A DNA stretch of 64,000 nt, from contig NZ_CP146986.1 in NCBI RefSeq assembly GCF_037126175.1, positions 1,144,501 to 1,208,500 of the forward strand, written 5' to 3'. Positions 24,244-31,075 of the stretch are shown here, piece by piece. The position numbers and the translations under genes are program-made. This DNA is from Pseudomonas sp. RSB 5.4. GTDB taxonomy: Bacteria > Pseudomonadota > Gammaproteobacteria > Pseudomonadales > Pseudomonadaceae. Numbering within the stretch: position 1 is the stretch's first letter; every line of letters begins with the position of its first letter. The notes below the pieces were generated by a model. That model ran no database searches, had not been told where the DNA came from, and saw only the letters and a list, made by a program, of their open reading frames with translations.

Positions 24244-24843
24244 ATGCAGTTCACCGTCACGATCAATCAGGTGAAGGCGTTGGAGTGGGGGCTGAATTCT
24301 CAGCAGGCCCTGCTGTTCGCTTTCGTCTACGGCTGCCCGAGCTGGACAAAGCCAATCAAGACTGACGACGGGATCTTCTTCGCGCTGAGCATGGCCAAGA
24401 TCATCGAGGAGCTGCCGCTGCTCACTGACAAGCCAGACACTGCTTATCGCATGCTGAAGGCCCTGGAAGAGGCGGATTTGATTGAGCTTTCCAGCACCTC
24501 GAACATCACGCTGTTCCGCCTGACCGAGAAGGCGATCGAGTGGAACCCGAATCGCATGGGGCACGTCAGCGCTTATCAGCCGGCTATCCAGCCACCTCGT
24601 CGCCGAACAAAGAAAAAGCCCATCCCTTCAAAATTGCGAACTCTCGTTTTTGCTCGGGATGGGCATGTCTGCCTGCGCTGTGGCTGTTCGGTGCGACTCC
24701 GCTTGAGAGTTGACCATGTCATTCCAGAGAGCCAGGGTGGCGAAGCATCCATGGAAAATCTTCAAACACTGTGCATGTCCTGCAATAGCTGGAAGGGTGT
24801 TCAGACCATCGATTTTCGCGGTATCACCGGAGGTGCCGCATGA
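24244..24843 (+). CDS. Winged-helix / HNH endonuclease fusion protein
   Basis: 199 residues. Residues 1-105 resemble a replication-type winged helix (MQFTVTINQVKALEWGLNSQ... KALEEADLIEL ... FRLTEKAIEW). Residues 115-195 form an HNH nuclease: KLRTLVFARDGHVCLRCGCS, VDHVIPESQGG, ENLQTLCMSCNSWKG, with paired Cys-x2-Cys zinc knuckles and the catalytic DH. Joined by a basic linker (PPRRRTKKKP). Its TGA overlaps the ATG of the O-like gene, so both act early. Could nick or cut DNA at the origin; otherwise a homing insertion. Confidence 0.8.
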   Translation: MQFTVTINQVKALEWGLNSQQALLFAFVYGCPSWTKPIKTDDGIFFALSMAKIIEELPLLTDKPDTAYRMLKALEEADLIELSSTSNITLFRLTEKAIEWNPNRMGHVSAYQPAIQPPRRRTKKKPIPSKLRTLVFARDGHVCLRCGCSVRLRLRVDHVIPESQGGEASMENLQTLCMSCNSWKGVQTIDFRGITGGAA

Positions 24844-25766
24844 GCATGGGCCTTATGGTCGCCGCTATGAAGCTTCGCGTTGGTAACCCACTGCGTAAGC
24901 TGGTTCTCATCAAGCTGGCAGACAATGCCAGCGATATGGGGGAGTGCTGGCCGTCCTACCAACACATCGCCGATCAGTGCGAGATCAGCAAGCGTTCGGT
25001 TATGAACCACATCACCGCGCTGTGTGAGTCAGGGCTGCTGCGCAAGGAAATTAGGAAGGGTGGGCCGAAGGGCAACTCGTCGAACGTTTACTTCCTGACC
25101 CTTGATGGTGGTGCACCTCCTGCACCAGGGGTAGTGCAGCAGATTCACCAGGGTGGTGCAGCAGGTTCACCCCCTAGTGAATCTCCTGCACTAGGGGGTA
25201 GTGCAGGAGCTGCACCCAGAACCAGTCACTCTTCTGAACCAGTCAATGAACCGGTCATTGAACCAATTGCACCCCCGGCTTCCGCCGAGGTCGTGCCGGT
25301 TCAGTCCCGCAATCTGGTTCTGGTGGTTGATCGCACCGATGCGCCCCGGGTTGAAATTCCCGCGGACATGCCGGGCCCGAAAGACCAGTCCTGCAAAACC
25401 TTCAAGGTCTGGGCGAACTACGCCATGGCCTACCGCAAGCGCTACAGCACCTGGCCTGTGTGGAACGCCAAGGTTGGTGGCCAGCTCGGCCAACTGGTCG
25501 ACCGGCTCGGCACCGATGTCGCTCATCACGTCGCCGCGCACTACCTGAAAACCAGCGATGCCGCAGTCCTGCGCAAGTGCCACAGCCTCAACGAACTGCT
25601 GGCAAATGCCGAGAGCTACCACACCCAGTGGGTGACCGGTCAGCGCATCAACGGGACAACCGCGCGCCAGATGGAACGCACCGAGGCGAACGTCTCCGCC
25701 GCCGAGCAGGCTGCACAAATGGTCTTGGCCAAGCGCCAAGCAGGGGAGCGCAATGAGTACCTTTGA
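24840..25766 (+). CDS. O-like replication initiation protein
   Basis: 308 residues. N-terminal winged-helix domain (LRKLVLIKLADNASDMGECW, YQHIADQCEISKRSVMNHIT, LLRKEIRKG; about 18-85) of the helix-turn-helix_36 type used by lambda O-like initiators. A Gly/Pro/Ala/Ser-rich linker (about 90-145) is encoded by the iteron-like repeats. The C-terminal domain (about 180-300) would contact the helicase loader encoded next. Start ATGA-coupled to the HNH fusion. Confidence 0.8.
   Translation: MSMGLMVAAMKLRVGNPLRKLVLIKLADNASDMGECWPSYQHIADQCEISKRSVMNHITALCESGLLRKEIRKGGPKGNSSNVYFLTLDGGAPPAPGVVQQIHQGGAAGSPPSESPALGGSAGAAPRTSHSSEPVNEPVIEPIAPPASAEVVPVQSRNLVLVVDRTDAPRVEIPADMPGPKDQSCKTFKVWANYAMAYRKRYSTWPVWNAKVGGQLGQLVDRLGTDVAHHVAAHYLKTSDAAVLRKCHSLNELLANAESYHTQWVTGQRINGTTARQMERTEANVSAAEQAAQMVLAKRQAGERNEYL
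25108..25217. other. Candidate phage replication origin (iteron-like repeats)
   Basis: Within the O-like gene: two direct copies of GTGCAGCAG(A/G)TTCACC, plus inverted units GGTGCACCTCCTGCACC, TCCTGCACTAG and TAGTGCAGGAGCTGCACC. Lambda and its relatives place their origin in the same position, inside O. Inferred, not shown. Confidence 0.55.
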
Positions 25767-26550
25767 AATGAACGACCAGCAGGTTGCTGGCCTCGCCGCC
25801 GCGATCTGCGCCACCGCCGAGGCCATGGGGCAGGAAATGAACCCAGGCACTGCGGCGATCATGGCTGAAGATCTTTGCGCTTACTCGGTGCCCGCCGTGA
25901 AAGCCGCGCTGAAGGCTTGTCGCTTCGAGGTGAAGGGAAAGCTCGCCATGGCTGACATCCTCCAGCGAGTGCAGGCCGCCGACGGGCGCCCGGGCAAGGA
26001 CGAAGCTTGGGCGATCGCCATGACCACCAATGATGAATCTGAAACCGTGGTGCTGACCGACGAAATCCAGCTCGCACTGGCTGCTGCAAAACCTGTCCTC
26101 GATGCCGGCGACAAGGTTGGTGCGCGCATGGCGTTCAACAGCGCTTACGAGCGTCTGGTGGGGCAGGCTCGGGAGGACAGCAAGGAGGTGAACTGGCATG
26201 TGTCTGTCGGCTTCGACGCCAATCGCCGCACGCAGGCAATCACCAAGGCCTTGCAAATGCAGCGAATCCCACAGGAGCGCGCTCAGCAGTACCTGGCCGA
26301 CTTGAGTGTTGCGCCGGTAACTGAAGACGGCCGGGCCGTGGTTGCGCTGCTCACCGGTGAGGTCGCGCGGCCTTCCCCAAAACTGCGCGAGAAGCTCGCC
26401 GCGGTGAAGGACTCGATGCTGGCCATGCGCAAAGCCTCGGACGAGGAAAAAACAGAACTGCGAATTTTGGCAGCCAACAAGCTGGCCGATCGCCGGGCGC
26501 TGCTGATTCGGCAGGCCGAACAATTGAAAGCAGGGAGCGCGGCTCAATGA
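25753..26550 (+). CDS. Putative helicase-loader-position protein (P-like)
   Basis: 265 residues, mostly helical. N-terminal part FEMNDQQVAGLAAAICATAE... KAALKACRFEVKGKLAMADI resembles phage P/replication-accessory N-domains; the rest has VGARMAFNSAYERLVGQARE and WHVSVGFDANRRTQAITKAL. No Walker motif, so it is not an AAA loader. It overlaps O by 14 nt and is assigned by position. Confidence 0.6.
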   Translation: MSTFEMNDQQVAGLAAAICATAEAMGQEMNPGTAAIMAEDLCAYSVPAVKAALKACRFEVKGKLAMADILQRVQAADGRPGKDEAWAIAMTTNDESETVVLTDEIQLALAAAKPVLDAGDKVGARMAFNSAYERLVGQAREDSKEVNWHVSVGFDANRRTQAITKALQMQRIPQERAQQYLADLSVAPVTEDGRAVVALLTGEVARPSPKLREKLAAVKDSMLAMRKASDEEKTELRILAANKLADRRALLIRQAEQLKAGSAAQ

Positions 26551-26942
26551 CCGATACCACTGAACAGAAAAAGCAGGCTGAGGCCGGCTTCAAAAACTTC
26601 CACCGCAGCCTTTGCGAGCGCTTCGGTTACTACCACGACGAGATCGACTGGCAACGTGATCAGGTGTCGCTGGAAGAACACATCGCCACGCAGTTCAGCC
26701 ACGTCAATGCGGAGAACGCTGCGCTGCGCGGGCAGGTTGAGGCTTTGCAGCGGGGCGCCGGGCAGCTCCAGGAGCAGAACGAGGCTCTGATTCAGGACGC
26801 CGAGCGCTACCGCTGGCTTCAGCACGGTCACAGCGGCTACATCGAGGTCGTCGAATGGATCGGTCCGCACGCTGCCGGGATGATCGGCGAAGATCTCGAC
26901 GCGCTTGTCGACGCTGCCATGGCCAAGGCGGTGCAGCCATGA
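26547..26942 (+). CDS. Phage hypothetical protein with coiled coil
   Basis: 131 residues. The central coil (HVNAENAALRGQVEALQRGA...) is followed by AERYRWLQHGHSGYIEVVEW and a C-terminal DLDALVDAAM helix, the layout of Ea22-like or DUF-type phage early proteins (RYRWLR...ALDAAID). Coupled by ATGA to its neighbours. Function unknown. Confidence 0.7.
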   Translation: MTDTTEQKKQAEAGFKNFHRSLCERFGYYHDEIDWQRDQVSLEEHIATQFSHVNAENAALRGQVEALQRGAGQLQEQNEALIQDAERYRWLQHGHSGYIEVVEWIGPHAAGMIGEDLDALVDAAMAKAVQP

Positions 26943-27106
26943 ACAATTTCTTTGCAGGACTATTTTTTGCCGCTGTGCCAGCGCTGCTTGCCGGATTCGC
27001 ATTTGCGCTAGTTAGCCCATGGCTTGGTCTTTTCGTGGGCATCGGCATGTTCGGATTCGGCCTAGATCTGTGCTTTCGCGGTAGCGGAAAGGATGGGCGG
27101 CCATGA
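26939..27106 (+). CDS. 55-residue two-helix membrane protein
   Basis: MNNFFAGLFFAAVPALLAGF and FVGIGMFGFGLDLCF form two hydrophobic helices, then a short basic tail (RGSGKDGRP). It overlaps the gene before (ATGA) and ninB after (ATGA), so it is part of the operon. Function unknown. Confidence 0.65.
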   Translation: MNNFFAGLFFAAVPALLAGFAFALVSPWLGLFVGIGMFGFGLDLCFRGSGKDGRP

Positions 27107-27504
27107 ACCCCGAATACACGATCCGAGACCAGCGAGACATCAATCGCCTTGCCGGCGTGCTGCACGCCATCGACCTGAGCAAGCCAAAGGTAGTGGTGAT
27201 CCGCGACGAGAAACGCCCGGACGTCTGCAACCGCAAGATGTGGGCAATGCTCAAGGACGTATCCGAGCAGGTCATCTGGCACGGCAAGAAGCTGACCAGT
27301 GAGGACTGGAAGTGCCTTTTCAGCGCCTCGCTGGAAAAGCAGCGTGCTGAGCCCGGGCTCGACGGTGGCTTCGTCGTGATGTCTGTATCGACCCGCAAGC
27401 AGTCGCAGAAGTGGTTCAGCGATCTGTTCGAGCTGATGCATGCCTTCGGCGCCGAGTATGGCGTGCGCTGGACTGAGCAAGACAAGTGGGGAGGGCGCTA
27501 CTGA
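27103..27504 (+). CDS. ninB: NinB/Orf recombination mediator
   Basis: 133 residues. Family marks: VVIRDEKRPDVCNRKMWAML, WHGKKLTSEDWKCLFSASLE, MSVSTRKQSQKWFSDLFELM, with AFGAEYGVRW at the end. NinB (lambda Orf) loads the annealing machinery on SSB-coated single strands. Next to ninG as in lambdoid nin regions, and functionally linked to the ERF/exonuclease pair. Confidence 0.92.
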   Translation: MNPEYTIRDQRDINRLAGVLHAIDLSKPKVVVIRDEKRPDVCNRKMWAMLKDVSEQVIWHGKKLTSEDWKCLFSASLEKQRAEPGLDGGFVVMSVSTRKQSQKWFSDLFELMHAFGAEYGVRWTEQDKWGGRY

Positions 27505-28118
27505 TGCGGACTGCCATCAAGGAAAAGAAGGCGCCCAAGCCGAAGAAATGCCGTGTTGCCTCCTGTGGGGCCTCATTCGTCCCTCAGCGTTTGGGTCAGG
27601 CAGTTTGCAGCCCAGCCTGCGCGCTGAAGGACGCGCCCCGGAATGAGCAGAAGGCGAAGAAGGCCATCGACCAGCGTGATCGCCGCGAGATCAAAGTCCG
27701 CAAAGAGGAACTGAAGAGCAGGGCGGACCACTTGCGCGAAGCCCAAGCCGCGGTGAACGAGTACGTCCGCCTCCGCGATGCGCACCTGCCGTGCATCAGC
27801 TGCGACTCAATGCCGAACGACAACGACCTGATCACCGGCAGCCGCTGGGACGCCGGCCATTACCGATCCGTCGGCGCCTGTCCGGAACTGCGCTTCGAAC
27901 CCCTGAACATCCACCGCCAGTGCGTGAAGTGCAACCGCAACCTGTCCGGCAACGCGGTCGAGTACCGAATCCGGTTGGTGCAGCGCATCGGCGCCGACAT
28001 GGTGGCCTGGATCGAAGGGCCTCATCAGCCCCGCAAGTACACCGTGAAAGAAATCAAAACCATCAAGGCCGAATATCGGGCAAAGAACAGAGAACTGAAG
28101 AAGGGGCACGCAGCATGA
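27504..28118 (+). CDS. ninG: NinG/Rap recombination nuclease
   Basis: 204 residues from ATG 27504, which overlaps the ninB stop (TGATG). N-terminal zinc unit CRVASCGASFVPQRLGQAVC (CxxxxC...C). The C-terminal half has CISCDSMP, WDAGHYRSVGACPELRFEPL and NIHRQCVKCNRNLSGN, typical of NinG/Rap. Rap is a structure-specific nuclease of Holliday junctions. Coupled to the Q-position gene by ATGA. Confidence 0.93.
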   Translation: MRTAIKEKKAPKPKKCRVASCGASFVPQRLGQAVCSPACALKDAPRNEQKAKKAIDQRDRREIKVRKEELKSRADHLREAQAAVNEYVRLRDAHLPCISCDSMPNDNDLITGSRWDAGHYRSVGACPELRFEPLNIHRQCVKCNRNLSGNAVEYRIRLVQRIGADMVAWIEGPHQPRKYTVKEIKTIKAEYRAKNRELKKGHAA

Positions 28119-28696
28119 AAATCAATTCAGCGCGCCAGGCATGGCACGACTGCAACTACAACCCGGCCCCGGGCCAGACTTCCGACGCTGCGGAACTGGG
28201 GGTAGTAGTTCAGAGCACTGAGCGAGGTCCGACAGCGTATCCTGCGATGCACGCAACGCTTGCCGGTCATATTCAGTCGGCCATTGCCCGGCTTCACTTT
28301 CAACTCCGGGCATTCGGCAACGCAATGTATGCGGCTGAGCCGACAGGTGACGATCGGGAGGAGGCCGAAGCTGCGGTTTTCAATCTCGCCTGTTCGCGGG
28401 CAGCACGCATGACCGCCAGCAAGCGGGAGCGGGCCGAATACGTTGCCAAAGGCGTTTTTCGTCGTTACCGCTACATGCACCAAGGCGGACAATCGGCCAA
28501 CGCAGATCCGCTGATAAAGCCTGAGTTGTTCAGAGCCTGGATGAAAGGGGAGTACGACGTCGAGCTGCCATCCGCAGCTTGGGGCCGTGATTGGGAGCCA
28601 TTCGTGCAGCTTTGCTTCGATGCCTGTTACGACATCGACGCGCGCGCATTGAGTCCAATTGGCGGGGTGATTTATAAAATGAAAGAGGCCGCTTGA
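28115..28696 (+). CDS. Q-position protein, candidate late antiterminator
   Basis: 193 residues. No zinc motif of lambda Q; contains ARLHFQLRAFGNAMYA, ARMTASKRERAEYVAKGVFR and YRYMHQGGQ, with a C-terminal ECELCF-like WEPFVQLCFDACYD. It follows NinG with ATGA overlap and is the last gene before two terminators, the place of the late antiterminator in lambdoid phages. The function is inferred from position only. Confidence 0.6.
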   Translation: MKINSARQAWHDCNYNPAPGQTSDAAELGVVVQSTERGPTAYPAMHATLAGHIQSAIARLHFQLRAFGNAMYAAEPTGDDREEAEAAVFNLACSRAARMTASKRERAEYVAKGVFRRYRYMHQGGQSANADPLIKPELFRAWMKGEYDVELPSAAWGRDWEPFVQLCFDACYDIDARALSPIGGVIYKMKEAA

Positions 28697-28762
28697 CTTC
28701 CCGCACGGCTGAGGGCATGATTTCTCCATAGTTAGTATTTTGCCTTCGGCAACTTACTTGAG

Positions 28763-28790
28763 AAAGCCGGTTCTGAAACCGGCTTTTTTA
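28763..28790 (+). terminator. Terminator after the Q-position gene
   Basis: AAAGCCGGTT / AACCGGCTTT stem, loop CTGA-like, followed by TTTTTTA. About 70 bp past the stop; likely the site where late antitermination acts. Confidence 0.85.
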
Positions 28791-28806
28791 TGCCCGCCAG
28801 ATAGCA

Positions 28807-28837
28807 AAAAGCCCCGACAAGTTCGGGGCTTTTTTAT
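28807..28837 (+). terminator. Second tandem terminator
   Basis: AAAAGCCCCGA / TTCGGGGCTTTT stem with loop CAAG and T6 tail, 20 bp after the first. The tandem pair isolates early and late transcription units. The following 28853-28975 stretch holds only a small GGGTG-CTGTAA-CACCC hairpin and no gene. Confidence 0.85.
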
Positions 28838-28980
28838 GCGCGGTGAAAAAAGAGAGGGCGACTCCAAAGGGTGCTGTAACACCCAGGGGAGACGCTAGAT
28901 CGCAGATAGAGCCTGCAAGCCAGCCAAGGCCCTCACTGCTCGCGCGAGCGGGACGGAGCCTAGCAGAAAACCAAATGGAC

Positions 28981-29132
28981 TTGCAGATGTTAAAAGAATG
29001 CAGATGCGGAAAATGCAACAGACTTCTCGCCCGCGTGGGTGAGTTTACCGAGCTCCAGATCAAATGTTCCCGATGCGGGACGTTGAATCATGAGAAGGCC
29101 GCGAGCCTCGAGCGATCGCCTGTGAGCGACAT
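28981..29132. repeat. 152-bp com repeat, copy 1 (copy 2 at 30873-31024)
   Basis: From TTGCAGATGTTAAAAGAATG through the com coding region to about GAGCGACAT. Only a handful of differences from copy 2, and outside these limits the sequences are unrelated. Direct orientation, 1.9 kb apart. Confidence 0.9.
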
Positions 29133-29181
29133 GAAAGCGGAATTCTCCGCGAACAATCATTCGACTCAAAAGGTATGCTAA
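28987..29181 (+). CDS. com: Mu Com-like zinc-finger translational regulator, copy 1
   Basis: 64 residues. CRCGKCNRLLARVGEF... KCSRCGTLNH gives the two Cys pairs of the Com family (Mu Com: CKNCNKLL ... CPRC). Mu Com binds mRNA and opens the mom ribosome site. Here the stop (TAA 29179-29181) overlaps the ATG of the bacteriocin gene, so Com control or translational coupling of the bacteriocin is likely. The C-terminal part (MKAEFSANNHSTQKVC) is absent from copy 2. An in-frame ATG at 28975 is an alternative start. Confidence 0.88.
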   Translation: MLKECRCGKCNRLLARVGEFTELQIKCSRCGTLNHEKAASLERSPVSDMKAEFSANNHSTQKVC

Positions 29182-30020
29182 TGGAACTTCCACCAATTAA
29201 TGTTACAGCTCCTGAACCATTTTACCCTGGACTTAATCAAAGTGGCGGCGGTACTTTGCAAAGCCCCGCGGTAGTTATGAACCAAATGCAACTAATTCGG
29301 AATAACTACTACGTCAAAGGGATGTGGCGTGAGGTGATCGTTAAGCTCTGTTCGGAAGCAGAGTATTATATGAATAAGAGTGGCGGGCAGTTCGCAGAAT
29401 GGATGGTCGGAGAGCCATTTCGCCGCGATTTAAAGGTTTTGCCATATGCGGACAATTATATGTGCGTAACTGGTCTGTCTCCTGAGGCGGCATTGTGGTA
29501 TGCATATCGCAACCCTCTGCTTGTCACTCAAGCAAATGCTGTAATGCAATCAAATCAGCTATCCGCCACAGATTTGGGCCCTGTATCTGCTTTGGGCCAC
29601 TTCATCTATGGCGATGGCAATAGCGTTGTGATGGATATCAACAAGCTAGGATTGAAGCCTTCCGTTACGAGCATTCCACTTTTGGACCAGCATCTAGCTT
29701 CTATGCCAATCGGCACGTCTAGTGTCCTGATTGACAAAGTTCCTTATGATACTTTTGCAGATTCGTTTAATACTGGCGTAATTCTTGGGCATATCACCCT
29801 GAAGATTGAAGGTACCGCTACGAAGTCTGAAAGCGGGGCGGTTACTTTCAATGGGGAGGCCCGCGCCTATCATGACAAGTATGACGCAAACCAGGGATCG
29901 TTCAGAAACGCGCTTCCAGAGGCTGCCACTACTATTTTGCGCAAAATCCAAGAGGTGACAAAAGCCAAAGAGTATGAAATTGAAATCAGAGGTTCTCTGC
30001 CAATCAATATTCAGCGGTAA
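29181..30020 (+). CDS. Colicin M-type bacteriocin with altered active site
   Basis: 279 residues, the usual colicin M size (271). From residue 128 it aligns by eye with colicin M as I recall it: ALGHFIYGDGNSVVMDINKL with ALAHYLWGNGAERSVNIANI; LGHITLKIEGTATKSESG with LGNITLKTEGTLTISANG; AYHDKYDANQGSFR with SYDDKYDFNASTHR. Colicin M hydrolyses lipid II in the periplasm with Asp226, Tyr228, Asp229, His235 and Arg236. Here Asp232, Tyr234, Asp235 and Arg242 are kept but the His is Phe241. N-terminal ELPPINVTA may be a TonB box. AT-rich compared with the phage, so it is a foreign cargo. Release would need the phage lysis genes. Confidence 0.88.
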   Translation: MELPPINVTAPEPFYPGLNQSGGGTLQSPAVVMNQMQLIRNNYYVKGMWREVIVKLCSEAEYYMNKSGGQFAEWMVGEPFRRDLKVLPYADNYMCVTGLSPEAALWYAYRNPLLVTQANAVMQSNQLSATDLGPVSALGHFIYGDGNSVVMDINKLGLKPSVTSIPLLDQHLASMPIGTSSVLIDKVPYDTFADSFNTGVILGHITLKIEGTATKSESGAVTFNGEARAYHDKYDANQGSFRNALPEAATTILRKIQEVTKAKEYEIEIRGSLPINIQR

Positions 30021-30063
30021 TTGAGTTGTTGGAGAGGTGAGTCACTCGCGTGACCTCCCTAGA

Positions 30064-30103
30064 AATATCGTCATGCCGGCTACCAATCGGCATGACGAAT
30101 ATT
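30064..30103. repeat. Long hairpin between bacteriocin and immunity genes
   Basis: AATATCGTCATGCCG and CGGCATGACGAATATT, nearly perfect arms with a 9-nt loop, 45 bp past the bacteriocin stop. It probably shields or ends the bacteriocin mRNA; the downstream T-rich run (30132-30141) is 30 nt away. Confidence 0.7.
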
Positions 30104-30159
30104 GTGTGTGGAGTTTGTGTGTATTTTGTGTGGTTTTTTTGTGATTTTGAGTTAGGAGT

Positions 30160-30189
30160 TTGACGGAGTCGTTTCGATGGACCTAATAT
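30160..30189 (+). promoter_or_regulatory. Promoter for the immunity gene
   Basis: TTGACG (30160-30165), 18-bp spacer, TAATAT (30184-30189), 47 bp before ATG 30236. An independent sigma-70 promoter would keep immunity expressed in the lysogen while the bacteriocin is expressed only with late genes. Confidence 0.65.
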
Positions 30190-30235
30190 TCGTCATCTCT
30201 TATGGATTGATTTGACTGTAGTAGGTGGACGCTAA

Positions 30236-30677
30236 ATGAACTCTTGGAAACGGCTTTTTTTTTCTGCTTGCAATTTCTTTGTCAGCTTTTTTGTTGTTTG
30301 CGTATTCAATTGCTGGTATGCCGGAAAACCCTAATGATTTGACCGATACGGTCGGCGTCCCCGCGGCTTATATGTTTGCGATTTTTCTTATGGTTTTTGG
30401 AGTCTTTTCTTGGGGTGTTTCATTAATAGGATTGCTAATCCATGGCATCGTGAATGATGAACGTGCCATGTTCCGAATTTTTATTTTCTGCATCATGAAT
30501 TTCCCTTTATTCCTAACTTCTGCATTCGGGGTTTTCTCGGTTGCAGTATTTTCATACGACTCAATTATTGGTATCTTGGCTGGTATTTTGTTTTTTTCGA
30601 TAATGGTCTGTCTCTTTTTAATGGTGCTGCCAGCTTCAAAGGATAAGCGGAAGCTGATGGAGCAGGATCGCCTATAG
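30236..30677 (+). pseudogene. Four-helix membrane protein, likely bacteriocin immunity; frameshift in T9 run
   Basis: From ATG 30236 (GGTGGA upstream) the frame reads MNSWKRLFFSA and stops after 32 residues. Removing one T from the T9 run (30255-30263) joins MNSWKRLFF to LLAISLSAFLLFAYSIAGMP and continues to the stop at 30677. The restored protein of about 146 residues has four hydrophobic helices (LFFLLAISLSAFLLFAYSIA; AYMFAIFLMVFGVFSWGVSL; MNFPLFLTSAFGVFSVAVFS; IIGILAGILFFSIMVCLFLM) and a basic tail. Integral four-helix immunity partners are known for Pseudomonas M-type bacteriocins. It may be inactive, slip-decoded, phase-variable, or a sequencing error; a TTG start at 30279 is an alternative. 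Confidence 0.7.
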
Positions 30678-30713
30678 ATACATTCTGATGCAGCATTCCA
30701 GGCCGTACTGACT

Positions 30714-30846
30714 CCGGGTGGCTCGAGACTGGACTGCGAGATCGATACAAAGGGGCGTCGACGCTGGGATAATCTTCGACCGACAGTTCGGCAAGAGGAG
30801 TGCACCTATTCAGGGCCTCTGCCAATGCAGGGGCTTTTTGTTTTTC
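30714..30846. repeat. ~133-bp cassette-end repeat, copy 1 (copy 2 at 32215-32347)
   Basis: Shared blocks: GGCTCGAGACTGG / GGCGCGAGACTGG, GAGATCGAT, AGGGGCGTCGAC, GCACCTATTCAGGGCCTCTG, GGGCTTTTTGTTTT. About 78% identical. It follows the immunity gene here and precedes the holins in copy 2, so it marks the right boundary of each com cassette. Confidence 0.8.
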
Positions 30847-30872
30847 GCAAGAAAGCTATTTGCAAAAGGAAT

Positions 30873-31024
30873 TTGCAGATGTTGAAAGAATGCAGATGCG
30901 GAAAATGCAACAGACTTCTCGCCCGCGTGGGTGAGTTTACCGAGCTCCAGATCAAATGTTCCCGATGCGGGACGCTGAATCATGTGAAGGCCGCGAGCCT
31001 CGAGCAATCGCCCATGAGCGCCAT
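30873..31024. repeat. 152-bp com repeat, copy 2
   Basis: Direct repeat of 28981-29132. It contains the second com gene and is preceded by AAAAGGAATTTGCAG. Confidence 0.9.
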
Positions 31025-31037
31025 ACGCCCAATATAG
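30879..31037 (+). CDS. com: Mu Com-like zinc-finger regulator, copy 2
   Basis: 52 residues. Residues 1-47 equal copy 1 except for E/V and R/Q changes; the same four Cys are present (CGKC ... CSRC). It has a better ribosome site (AAGGAA, 7 nt) than copy 1. The C-terminus (SAIRPI) ends 38 bp before the next gene, so it is not overlapped with its cargo. Presumed mRNA-binding activator of the gene at 31076. Confidence 0.85.
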   Translation: MLKECRCGKCNRLLARVGEFTELQIKCSRCGTLNHVKAASLEQSPMSAIRPI

Positions 31038-31075
31038 AGGCCTGAACTTAAATCAGCTCAGTAACGGAGTTTAAA

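Noticed and set aside
28843..28986. Longer Com copy 1 starting at 28843
   Set aside because: The start is only a few bases past the tandem terminator and the extension has no counterpart in copy 2.
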